DNA of 64,000 bases from Nocardiopsis mwathae (GTDB lineage: Bacteria > Actinomycetota > Actinomycetes > Streptosporangiales > Streptosporangiaceae). The position numbers and the translations under genes are program-made. The notes under the pieces are model-generated. The model did no database searches. It was not told where the DNA came from and saw only the letters and a list, made by a program, of their open reading frames with translations. Where the stretch lies: positions 4,898,001-4,962,000 of the forward strand of contig NZ_JACHDS010000001.1 in assembly GCF_014201195.1 (NCBI RefSeq). The letters run 5' to 3'. Positions 27,867-35,632 of the stretch are shown piece by piece (the first letter of the stretch is position 1; every line of letters begins with the position of its first letter).

Positions 27867-28706
27867 CTAGCGTTTCCCGCCCTTGTGGCGCGGGATTTTT
27901 CGCGCCACGGACGCCGTGGTCGCACGGACGTTCTCCCGGGCGCGCCGCAGGCGGCGGACCATCGCCGGACGTAGCTCGCGTGCGGCCAGTGCGCGCGCCA
28001 CGTCGGCGAACTGCCGTGCGCGGTGCAGCTGGGCGTGGAGGTCGGTCCCGGTGGCCCGGTGTTCCAGGGGCACCTCGACCTCGACGACCCGGAATCCCAG
28101 GTGCAGCACGTCGATGGTCAGCCCGGTCTCCACGCCGAACCCGGGGGCCAGCGGAAGCGCGGTCTCGAAGGCCGCGCGCGTGACGCATCGCTGCCCGTTG
28201 AGGGGCTGCTCGGGCTCCCACCCGGTGGCTCGGCGGATACCGTCGCGGGCAAGGCGCACCACGAACCCGTGCCCGCCCAACCGCATCCGGGTGGCGGGGA
28301 AGAGGGCGATCGTCATGTCGGCCTCGCCGGAGACGACCGGCTTGATCAGCGGCGCCGCCCCGGAGGCGGTGGACCCCAGGTCGGCGTCGAGGAAGAGCAG
28401 GTGGCGTGGGGGGGCGACGATACCCTCGGCGGCCTCGTGCTCCTCGATGAGCCGAACCCCCTCGGCGCCGGTCTCCATGGCCGCGCCCTTGCCCCGGTTG
28501 CGGCTGTGCCGCAGCACCCGGGCCCCGGCCTCGGCCGCGGACTCGGCGGTGGTGTCCCGCGAACCGTCGTCGACCACGACGACGAGGTCGACCCCGGGAA
28601 GCTCGCGCACGGCGCGCACGGTCCGGGCGATCCGGACCTCCTCGTCCTTGGCCGCGATGACGACCGCGACACCCGCCGGGCCGCCGCTCGCCGAACCGTC
28701 GCTCAT
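27867..28706 (-). CDS. Family 2 glycosyltransferase
   Basis: This 279-residue GT-A glycosyltransferase has VAVVIAAKDEEVRIARTVRA, VVVDDGSRDTTAESA and the metal-binding LFLDADLGST; acceptor-side residues include the GFGVETGLTIDVL segment. There are no membrane helices, so it is probably cytosolic or peripherally bound. The substrate cannot be read; related enzymes make polyprenyl-phosphate sugars or glucosyl-phosphoglycerate. ATG at 28706 is chosen over the upstream ATG at 28751 for homology and the GGGAGA site. Confidence 0.87.
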   Translation of the reverse strand: MSDGSASGGPAGVAVVIAAKDEEVRIARTVRAVRELPGVDLVVVVDDGSRDTTAESAAEAGARVLRHSRNRGKGAAMETGAEGVRLIEEHEAAEGIVAPPRHLLFLDADLGSTASGAAPLIKPVVSGEADMTIALFPATRMRLGGHGFVVRLARDGIRRATGWEPEQPLNGQRCVTRAAFETALPLAPGFGVETGLTIDVLHLGFRVVEVEVPLEHRATGTDLHAQLHRARQFADVARALAARELRPAMVRRLRRARENVRATTASVARKIPRHKGGKR

Positions 28707-28788
28707 GGTGTGTCTCCCGCTCGCCCGCGGGGCGTGTGGCTCCTCGCCCACGCCCGTGTCCCGCCCGGAGGTCCCGGGCGGTCGAGGA

Positions 28789-29145
28789 CTACTTGGCCGC
28801 GTTGGTGCCGGCGGTGATCGGAAGGGAGTCGGTCGAGTCCTTGAGGGTGAAGACGGCGTTCAGGCCGGTGACCTCAAGGATCTTCATGACCGCCGGCTTG
28901 GGCGCGACGAGTTCGAGGTCGCCCTCCTTCTCGCGTGCGCGCTTCATCGCCGACAGCAGGACGTTCATCCCGGTGGAATCGCAGAACTCCACCCGCGACA
29001 TGTCGATGATGAGGCGGCGTGCCCCGTCGTCGAGCGCGTCGACCAGCTCGCTGTGCAGCTGCGGTGCCGTGTAAAGATCAATCTCGCCGGACACGGCGAC
29101 AACCGCGTAATCGGCGCGAGACTGACTTGAGATCTTCAACTCCAC
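28789..29145 (-). CDS. STAS-domain anti-anti-sigma factor
   Basis: This 118-residue protein is a SpoIIAA/RsbV-like antagonist. SGEIDLYTAPQLHSELVDAL is the N-terminal strand-helix, and the phosphorylatable serine lies in EFCDSTGMNVLL. Unphosphorylated it would bind an anti-sigma kinase and release a sigma factor. The neighbouring HATPase protein is an obvious candidate partner. No sigma factor gene lies in the window. Confidence 0.92.
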   Translation of the reverse strand: MELKISSQSRADYAVVAVSGEIDLYTAPQLHSELVDALDDGARRLIIDMSRVEFCDSTGMNVLLSAMKRAREKEGDLELVAPKPAVMKILEVTGLNAVFTLKDSTDSLPITAGTNAAK

Positions 29146-29248
29146 AGTCGTGACTGTAGCGGCCGCAGAGGTCGCTGGCCACCTCGTTGGCGGCGTTTCA
29201 CGGTTTGGGTCACGATCCGACGGTTAGAACCCCCCGATCCGGGGAATG

Positions 29249-29749
29249 TCATGCCCTCGCGGTCTGCGGCTCGCCGACCCCCTGCGGCACGGCCGCACTC
29301 CCGGCCCCCTCCGCCCGCGCGCACGGCTCCAGCGCGTCCACGGCGACCTCCAGCACCGCCCACACCGTGGTCACCCCGCCGTCGACCTCGGTCCCCCACT
29401 TGGCGGCGATGTGCTGCACGATCTCCAGGCCCCGACCGCCCAGCGCCGACCTCGACGGCCGCGCGACGCGCGGCAGGGTGGCCGCCCCGCCGTCGGTCAC
29501 CGCGATCTCCAGCCAGCCGTCGCCGCTGTCGGCACCCACACCCCATGACGCCTCGACGCAATCAGGGGGGAACGGCTCGGGCAGCGGGGCGGCGTGCCGC
29601 AGGGCGTTGCTGAGTAACTCGCTCAGGACGAGCGCGGCGTCGTTCACCCGCGCCGAGTCGAACCCCGCGTCGTGCAGGTCGGAACACAGGCGTCGGCGCG
29701 CGGTGCTCACGCTCGACGGCGCGTGTGGCAGCAGTACGGCCCTCGACAC
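29249..29749 (-). CDS. RsbW-like ATP-binding anti-sigma regulatory protein
   Basis: This 166-residue GHKL ATPase has the N box LVLSELLSNALRHAA (Glu, Asn), the G1-box equivalent VTDGGAA and the G2-type GGRGLEIVQHIAAKWG. Such stand-alone HATPase proteins are abundant in Streptomyces relatives and act as serine kinases on STAS proteins or bind sigma factors. The STAS gene starts 103 bases downstream in the same direction. GTG at 29749 gives the usual SRAVLLPHAPSSVSTARR start. Confidence 0.87.
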   Translation of the reverse strand: MSRAVLLPHAPSSVSTARRRLCSDLHDAGFDSARVNDAALVLSELLSNALRHAAPLPEPFPPDCVEASWGVGADSGDGWLEIAVTDGGAATLPRVARPSRSALGGRGLEIVQHIAAKWGTEVDGGVTTVWAVLEVAVDALEPCARAEGAGSAAVPQGVGEPQTARA

Positions 29750-29994
29750 GTCCCTCTCTCCTGTTCCCCGGCGCCCTTGTGTGCGCTCGGTTCGCCTCAG
29801 CACCGACCGGAACGTGACCAGGCCTTTGCCGATGACCGACTCCGGGCGCGCTCGGTATTCCGTTGGCCGGTTTTCGGCAAAGTCGCGACAGTGAACCTCG
29901 CCAGGGCCGAAATGCCCCGTTAGGTCCCAGTGGAAACACCCGCGTGCCGCAGAAGTCCCTCGCCGGGAGGATCAGGCCCCGCGGAAGCGCCGAC

Positions 29995-31899
29995 TCATCG
30001 CGCCGGATCCGCCGTCTCCGCAGGCAGGTCGGCAATCGGGCCGTCAGCCGACTGTAATGTAAATCTCATTCTCGTGCCACGCTCCCGTGCGTGGGCGGTG
30101 ACGTCGCCGCCCTGGGCACGGGCCAGGCGGCGCACGATGTAGAGCCCCAGTCCGATACCGCCGAACCTGCGGCGGTCCCCGGCCTCGCCCTGGGCGAACC
30201 GGCCGAAGACGCGCTCCTCGTCCCCGGGGGCGATCCCGATCCCCTCATCCTCGACGGTGACGACGAGCCGCCCGTCCTCCGCCTGTGCGCGCAGGCTCAC
30301 CCGGCCGCCGTCGGGCGAGTACTTGAACGCGTTCTCCAGCAGATGGTCGACGATCACCTCGGTGGCCATGGGGTCCCCGGACACCGCGGGGAGGTCGTCG
30401 GGCAGCTCCAGGAGGAGGGTGTGGCGGTCGGAGTAGCCCGCGAACGCCTCGGCGTTGGCCCGCAGCAGCCGCGCCGGGTCGAACGGGGCACGATGCACCC
30501 GCAGGTCGCCGTTGCCCGCGTGCGAACCCAGCAGCAGGTTCTCCACCAGCTCGGCCAGGGTCCGGGCGCGCTCGGCGATGGTGTCGACGGCGTTGCGCCG
30601 CGCCCCCTCGTCCAGCCTCCCCCACCGCTGGACCAGCGTCCCGGCGAGCCCCTGGATGACGGTGATCGGGGTGCGCAGCTCGTGCCCGGCCGTCGCCAGG
30701 AACAGGTCCTTCTGCTCCTCCAGCTCCTTGGCTTCGGTGATGTCGCGGAAGTCCACCACCCGCTCGGCGGTGGCGGGGATGTCGGTCACCAGGATCTCCA
30801 GCCAGCGCCCGTTGTCGAGCCTGTGCTTGATCTGACCGTCCACGGACACCGGGAGCGGGAACGGGGGCAGCCTCCCGATGACGTCGGTCGCCGCGTACCC
30901 GGTCAGCTCGGCCGCCGACCGGTTCCACTTGCGCACCCGTCCGTCGCGGTCCAGCACGGCGATGCCGTCGGCGCTGGAGTCGACGACGGCGTGCTCGTAG
31001 GCGCGCTGCCGCACCATCTCCTGGTAGGCCATGGCGTTGGCGAGCGCGCTGCCGGCGTGGGCGGCCAGCAGTTCCAGCAGCTCCAGTTCGAGGTGGCCGA
31101 CCTTGCGGCGGCTGTAGAGCGCGTACAGCGCCCCGTACGGGCGCCCCTGCACGTTGGACACGCCCAGGGCGATGGTGTGCAGACCCTCCAGGTCGGCCCA
31201 GATGAGGTCGTCCAGGCTGCGGGTCTCGTTGGTGGCCAGCAGCACGGTCTTCCCACTGCGCAGCAGCTCACCGAAGAGGCTGGACTCCAGGGGCGCGGTG
31301 TACCCGCGCAGGTGGTCGGAGAGCTGGGTGAGGCTGACCAGGTGCAGCCGGTCGTCCTCGATGAGGACGAAGCCCCCGGCGTCGGCTCCGGTCAGCTCGG
31401 TGAGGCTGTGCGCGATGCGGTCGAGCACCGCGCTCAGGTCGAGTTCGGCGTTGATGTCGGCGACGACGTCGGTGAGGCGGCGCACCAGGCGCGCCCGCTC
31501 GGTCATGTGCGCCTGGACGGCGTCGTCGGCGGCGGCCGACGTGCTCTGGTAGGGGTGCAGGACGGTGACCCAGCCGGTGGCCTCGCCGGCGTCGTCGAAC
31601 AGGCAGCTGGTGTCGATCCGGACGTCGATGACGGTGCCGTCGCGGCGCTGCCGCCTGGTCACGATCGACAGCGGGCCGCCGGTGCGCACCCGCTCCAGCA
31701 CCGCGTGCTGCTCGGCGAGCAGTTCGTCGGGGATGATCGGTGGCGCGCTCCCGGCGATCTCCTCGGCCGACCACCCGAACATCCGCTCGGCTGCCGGATT
31801 CCACAGCACGACACGGAACTCGGTGTCCACGGCGACGATCGCGTCGGCCGAGAACGCCAGCACCGCGTCGGCGCTGAGGGGAGCTCGATCGTGGGCCAC
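29995..31899 (-). CDS. PAS-GAF-PAS sensor histidine kinase
   Basis: This 634-residue kinase has no membrane segment, so it is cytosolic. PAS domain 1 covers residues 1-120 (FSADAIVAVDTEFRVVLWNP), a GAF domain about 140-305, and PAS 2 about 320-395 (SSADGIAVLDRDGRVRKWNR). The phosphoacceptor His is in TAGHELRTP near residue 406. The HATPase domain has EVIVDHLLENAFKYSP, EDEGIGI and GIGLGLYIV. No response regulator is adjacent, so it is an orphan here. GTG at 31899 begins at the first PAS domain. Confidence 0.9.
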   Translation of the reverse strand: MAHDRAPLSADAVLAFSADAIVAVDTEFRVVLWNPAAERMFGWSAEEIAGSAPPIIPDELLAEQHAVLERVRTGGPLSIVTRRQRRDGTVIDVRIDTSCLFDDAGEATGWVTVLHPYQSTSAAADDAVQAHMTERARLVRRLTDVVADINAELDLSAVLDRIAHSLTELTGADAGGFVLIEDDRLHLVSLTQLSDHLRGYTAPLESSLFGELLRSGKTVLLATNETRSLDDLIWADLEGLHTIALGVSNVQGRPYGALYALYSRRKVGHLELELLELLAAHAGSALANAMAYQEMVRQRAYEHAVVDSSADGIAVLDRDGRVRKWNRSAAELTGYAATDVIGRLPPFPLPVSVDGQIKHRLDNGRWLEILVTDIPATAERVVDFRDITEAKELEEQKDLFLATAGHELRTPITVIQGLAGTLVQRWGRLDEGARRNAVDTIAERARTLAELVENLLLGSHAGNGDLRVHRAPFDPARLLRANAEAFAGYSDRHTLLLELPDDLPAVSGDPMATEVIVDHLLENAFKYSPDGGRVSLRAQAEDGRLVVTVEDEGIGIAPGDEERVFGRFAQGEAGDRRRFGGIGLGLYIVRRLARAQGGDVTAHARERGTRMRFTLQSADGPIADLPAETADPAR

Positions 31900-32062
31900 G
31901 CCGTCATAGTGCCACCGACCACCGACCCCGCGGCTGCCGTTTTCCCAAAGCGAGACGGGATAGAAAGACGGGACCGGAGCGGCGGAACGACCGGAATCGG
32001 GTAGTTCGCGAGACCGAAAACCGGCCCGATCGCGCCCTGCCTCTTCGGCCCCGTCCCCGGCC

Positions 32063-32395
32063 TCAGACGACCTGCGGCTGCCCGCCGCCCTCGCTGACCA
32101 TGGCGCGGCGCGACAACGCCCACGCCTGCATCCCTCCGGCGACGTTGGCCGCCTGCCAGCCCGCCTCGTTGAGGGCCCGCACCGCCTGCGCGGAGCGGCC
32201 GCCGACCCGGCACACGACATAGACCTGGCGGTCCCGGGGCACTTCGTCCGCCCGCTGGGCGAGCTCACCGAGCGGGATGTGCACGGCCTGCGGCGCGTGC
32301 CCCGCGTTCCACTCATCGGGTTCCCGGACGTCGAGCACGTAGCCGTCGTCCGGGACCGAACCGACTTCGACGACCGGCACGTTGGATTCGAACAC
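32063..32395 (-). CDS. Rhodanese-like single-domain protein
   Basis: This roughly 110-residue protein has the rhodanese fold: YVLDVREPDEWNAGHAPQAV, then HIPLGEL, and the active-site loop VVCRVGGRSAQAV with the sulfur-carrying Cys. It probably transfers sulfane sulfur, but the acceptor is unknown. GTG at 32395 sits eight bases after AGAGGGG; ATG at 32419 in the same frame is possible but lacks a ribosome-binding site. Confidence 0.88.
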   Translation of the reverse strand: MFESNVPVVEVGSVPDDGYVLDVREPDEWNAGHAPQAVHIPLGELAQRADEVPRDRQVYVVCRVGGRSAQAVRALNEAGWQAANVAGGMQAWALSRRAMVSEGGGQPQVV

Positions 32396-32478
32396 GCTGA
32401 AAACCCCTCTTCGCTCCATTCGACCGCGGGGAGTGTGATCCAGGGAACCCCGCCGCGACCCCCCGCGTCGAACAGAGT

Positions 32479-32958
32479 ATGCGCATGCACACACGCACCG
32501 TGCTGGCACGTCTCGCGCCGCTCGCGGCCATCGGCGTCCTGGTCGCGGGCTGCGGCGGCGATGCCACCCCGGTCACGCCCGCACCGGACACCGCGACCGA
32601 GAACGGCGCCGAGGGCGCCGGCACCGAACTGACGATCGAGATCACCTACGAGGAGGGGTCGGAGCTGACCCCCGAGGACGCCGCACCCCGCGAGTGGACG
32701 CTCACGTGTTCACCCGCGGGCGGCGACCATCCCGACCCGGAACAGGCCTGCGCCGACCTGGAGAAGGCCGGTGGCCCGGAGGCCTTCGCGGAGGTCCCGG
32801 ACGACCAGGTGTGCACGCACATCTACGGCGGTCCGGAAATCGCCGCGGTGAGCGGGCACGTCGACGGGACCGAAATCGACACCGTGTTCAACAGGTCCGG
32901 CGGGTGCGAGATCGCCCGCTACGACGACATGGGCGCCGTCCTGGAACCCGGCACCTGA
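32479..32958 (+). CDS. SSI-type protease inhibitor-like lipoprotein
   Basis: This 159-residue exported protein has a signal peptide with lipobox LVAGC, so it should be anchored to the outer face of the membrane. After a Thr/Glu-rich linker it shows the Streptomyces subtilisin inhibitor pattern: LTCSPAGGDHPDPEQACADL, then VCTHIYGGPEIAAVSGHVDG and FNRSGGCEIARYD. The four cysteines fit two disulfides. The normally conserved reactive-site region between Cys pairs is short. A membrane-bound SSI is less common than the secreted form. Confidence 0.78.
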   Translation: MRMHTRTVLARLAPLAAIGVLVAGCGGDATPVTPAPDTATENGAEGAGTELTIEITYEEGSELTPEDAAPREWTLTCSPAGGDHPDPEQACADLEKAGGPEAFAEVPDDQVCTHIYGGPEIAAVSGHVDGTEIDTVFNRSGGCEIARYDDMGAVLEPGT

Positions 32959-32969
32959 CGTCCCCGCCC

Positions 32970-33040
32970 CTCCGTCGATCTCGGAGACACCGGGATGAGA
33001 ACGGCCCGCGAGGCCCCGAGGGCGACGAGGTCGACGGAGG
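32970..33040. repeat. Palindromic intergenic repeat / terminator, copy 2
   Basis: CTCCGTCGATCTCGGAGACA and ACGAGGTCGACGGAG form an imperfect palindrome whose loop resembles the copy at 25837 (GATGAGAACGGCCCGCGAGG against GTGAAAATCGCTCGTGAG). It lies between convergent genes, the lipoprotein and tenA, and probably terminates both. Confidence 0.55.
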
Positions 33041-33056
33041 GCACGGGCGAGCAGGA

Positions 33057-33668
33057 TCAGGGGACGTCCCAGAAGGCGAGCTCGTGGCGCATGCCCTCGG
33101 TGAAGAGCCGCCGCGCGCGCCGCGGCTCCGGCTCGGCTTCGTCGAGCATCTCCGCACACCTGCGGGTGAGCTCGGCGAAGCCGGGGTCGGCGTAGGTGTC
33201 GATCCAGCGCCGGTACCGGGCGTCGGCGGGCTCGGCGTCGGCCAGCAGCGCGCCCAGTGTCGAGTACCCCCACATGCACGGGTACAGCGCCGCCAGCCCG
33301 TCGGTGTAGTCGGCCGCCGCGTCCAGCAGCCAGGAGGTGTAGGCGGCGCAGGCCGGCCCCTTGACCGCCCCCTGGAGGTCGGCCCCGAACTCCAGGGCGA
33401 GCGAGCGGTGCAGGTCGAGCTCATCGTGCAGGGTGGAGTGCGCCAGATCGACCAGGTCGCCGACGCGCGGCTGGGGCGCCTGCCAGGCCAGCCGGGCGAA
33501 CACCCGCACGTAGTCGAGCAGGTAGAGATAGTCCTGTTCCAGCCAGGACGCGAACACCCGCTCGTCGAGGTCGCCGCGGGCGATACCGGCGACGGTCGGA
33601 TGGCGCAGCTGCTCGGCCACCATCGGGCGGCCGATCTCGTGGAGTTCCTCGCTCACCGGCACACGCAC
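33057..33668 (-). CDS. tenA: TenA-family protein (thiaminase II / aminopyrimidine aminohydrolase)
   Basis: This 203-residue helical protein has FASWLEQDYLYLLDYVRVFA, and ALYPCMWGYSTLGALLA with the catalytic Cys of the family. The Glu-containing C-terminal helix reads EGMRHELAFWDV. TenA salvages the thiamin pyrimidine. No other thiamin gene or TPP riboswitch is visible. GTG at 33668 gives RVPVSEELHEIGRPMV; other GTG codons nearby are possible, and no clear ribosome-binding site decides. Confidence 0.87.
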   Translation of the reverse strand: MRVPVSEELHEIGRPMVAEQLRHPTVAGIARGDLDERVFASWLEQDYLYLLDYVRVFARLAWQAPQPRVGDLVDLAHSTLHDELDLHRSLALEFGADLQGAVKGPACAAYTSWLLDAAADYTDGLAALYPCMWGYSTLGALLADAEPADARYRRWIDTYADPGFAELTRRCAEMLDEAEPEPRRARRLFTEGMRHELAFWDVP

Positions 33669-33802
33669 AGTGTGGCACGGCGGGCTTCGCCGCGTGGAGG
33701 CGGAGCGGCCGAAGGAGAGCACAGCGGCGGCACAGGGGAGAGAACGCGAAAAGACCCCGATCGGGGAGAACCAACTCCACCGAACCGGGGTCTTCCTCAG
33801 TG

Positions 33803-33885
33803 TGGGCGAGGAGGGATTTGAACCCTCACATCCTTTCGGACACACGGACCTGAACCGTGCGCGTCTACCGTTCCGCCACCCGCCC
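33803..33885 (-). tRNA. tRNA-Leu (CAG)
   Basis: Minus-strand fold: acceptor GGGCGGG pairs with CTCGCCC (discriminator A). The anticodon stem CACGG/CCGTG encloses TTCAGGT, giving anticodon CAG. A long variable arm (GTGTCCGAAAGGATGT) marks a class II tRNA, and the T arm is GAGGGTTCAAATCCCTC. CCA is not encoded. A tRNA-Leu next to fhaA is conserved in this chromosomal neighbourhood in other actinobacteria. Confidence 0.95.
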
Positions 33886-34134
33886 GAGTGACATATATAT
33901 AGAGTGTTCGCATCAGGTCCGACCCCCGGTGTTCCGGGCTGTCCGCCTGGCGACAGAGATAAGGCTAGCACGGTCGTGGCACCGGTCGTGCACACATATC
34001 CGATGCCTCCCGGCCCCTGCCCCTTCGCGGCCCCCACCGCGAGAGGTGGTGAGAGGTGTGCGTGAAACCAAGGGAACGATTACCCGGTTACGATCGACCA
34101 GTAAAAGACCGGAGTAGAGCAAGGGAGGTACCTC

Positions 34135-34896
34135 GTGGGAGTGCTCCAACGCTTCGAGCGCAGGCTTGGCGGCATGATCGAAGGCACCTTCGCGCGAGCC
34201 TTCAAGTCCAAGCTCGAACCAGTGGAGATCGCCAGCGCCGTCCAGCGCGAGATGGACGAGCGGGCGGCCATCGTGGCCCAAGGCCGGACCCTGGTTCCCA
34301 ACGACTTCGTCGTCGAGCTGTCGGGCGAGGACAAGGAGCACATGGAGGCCCTCGCCGACACCATCGGCCAGGAGCTGGCCAAGCTCGCCCGCGACTATGC
34401 CACGGAGCAGGGGTACTCCTTCGTCGGCCCGGTACGCGTGCACTTCAAGTCCGACGAGACCCTGCAGATGGGCCGGTTCCGAATCCGTTCCGGTGTCATC
34501 CGCGGGTCCACGGTCGAGAGCGGCGAGATCCGCCAGCCGGTGAGCGACCACCCCCGCGGCGGGCAGCAGGTGCAGGGCCAACCGCGGCTGCTGATCTCCC
34601 CCGGCAGCGGCGCGCTGGAGGACAGCCCGGCCGGCCAGGGCATGCAGCAGTCGTTCGAGCTCAACACCCAGGTGACCCTGCTGGGCCGGGGCACCGACTG
34701 CGACCTGAGGCTGGTGGACAACGGTGTCTCCCGGCACCACGCGGAGATCCGTGTCGAGGACGACGACGCCGTCCTCGTGGACCTCGGCTCGACCAACGGC
34801 ACGTTCGTCAACGGGCAGCAGGTCAAGCGGGCCCGGTTGGTGGACGGCACGCGCATCAGCCTCGGCCGGACGACCATGACCTTCCGCCGGGACTGA
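34135..34896 (+). CDS. fhaA: FHA-domain protein FhaA (DUF3662-FHA)
   Basis: This 253-residue protein has an N-terminal DUF3662 domain (MGVLQRFERRLGGMIEGTFA to about residue 120). A linker leads to a C-terminal FHA domain with LLGRGTDCDLRL, NGVSRHHAEI and LGSTNGTFVNG, which binds phosphothreonine. In mycobacteria FhaA binds the MviN pseudokinase and PknB targets to control peptidoglycan synthesis. The GTG start follows GGGAGG. Confidence 0.95.
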   Translation: MGVLQRFERRLGGMIEGTFARAFKSKLEPVEIASAVQREMDERAAIVAQGRTLVPNDFVVELSGEDKEHMEALADTIGQELAKLARDYATEQGYSFVGPVRVHFKSDETLQMGRFRIRSGVIRGSTVESGEIRQPVSDHPRGGQQVQGQPRLLISPGSGALEDSPAGQGMQQSFELNTQVTLLGRGTDCDLRLVDNGVSRHHAEIRVEDDDAVLVDLGSTNGTFVNGQQVKRARLVDGTRISLGRTTMTFRRD

Positions 34897-35164
34897 TTTC
34901 CCCCACGAACCCGGGGATGCGGGCGAAACCAACAGCGCCCCCCAGGCGTCTGATGGGGCGTATGAAGGACGCGACGGACACCGACGTGATCGTGATCGCC
35001 GGCCGCGGGACGCAGACCCGTTCGACCGGGCACAATGGCGGCAGCCCGTGGGACCGCCGTGCCGTGCCGCACGATCCCGCGGTTTCGACGCCGAGTAGAC
35101 GCGGTGGCGACTGAAGACGGCCGCCATCACAGCCGGAGCACGACAGGGGCCGAAGAGCAGATCA

Positions 35165-35632
35165 ATGTCCGAATTGACCCTCATGCTGATCAAGATCCTG
35201 TTCCTCGGGGTGCTGTGGCTGTTCGTGATCATGGCGGTCGGCGTCATCCGCACCGACCTCTTCGGTCCCTCGAAGTCCAAGGACAAGCGCCCGAAGAAGG
35301 CCCCGCAGCGCAAACCCTCACTGCCGCGCGGGCGGCGTAACGAGCCGCGCGCCCTCGTCGTCACCAAGGGCCCCCTCACCGGAACCACCCTCAACCTCGC
35401 CTCCCAACCGATCACCATCGGCCGTGCCGGCGACTCCACCCTCGTCATCAACGATGACTACACCTCCGGCCGCCACGCGCGTATCTTCACCGAGAACGGC
35501 CGCTGGTTCGTCGAGGACCTCAACTCGACGAACGGCACCTTCATCGGCCAGGAGCGCCTGACCCGTCCCCAGCCCATTACGGTGGGACAGCCCATCCGCA
35601 TCGGCAAGACCGTCCTGGAACTGCGCAAATGA
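35165..35632 (+). CDS. fhaB: FHA-domain membrane protein FhaB (FipA)
   Basis: This 155-residue protein has one N-terminal transmembrane helix (LMLIKILFLGVLWLFVIMAV), a basic linker, then an FHA domain (ITIGRAGDSTLVI, TSGRHARIF, LNSTNGTFIGQ). It recruits threonine-phosphorylated division proteins at the membrane. Its stop overlaps the pstP start (ATGA). The 268 bases between fhaA and fhaB hold no gene. Confidence 0.95.
   Translation: MSELTLMLIKILFLGVLWLFVIMAVGVIRTDLFGPSKSKDKRPKKAPQRKPSLPRGRRNEPRALVVTKGPLTGTTLNLASQPITIGRAGDSTLVINDDYTSGRHARIFTENGRWFVEDLNSTNGTFIGQERLTRPQPITVGQPIRIGKTVLELRK

Noticed and set aside
30091-32004. 637-codon plus-strand frame opposite the histidine kinase
   Set aside because: Antisense artefact; kinase motifs (TAGHELRTP, GIGLGLYIV) define the minus strand as coding.
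33886-34134. Possible riboswitch before fhaA
   Set aside because: The region is AT-richer near the tRNA and holds a promoter-like stretch, but I see no conserved aptamer core.
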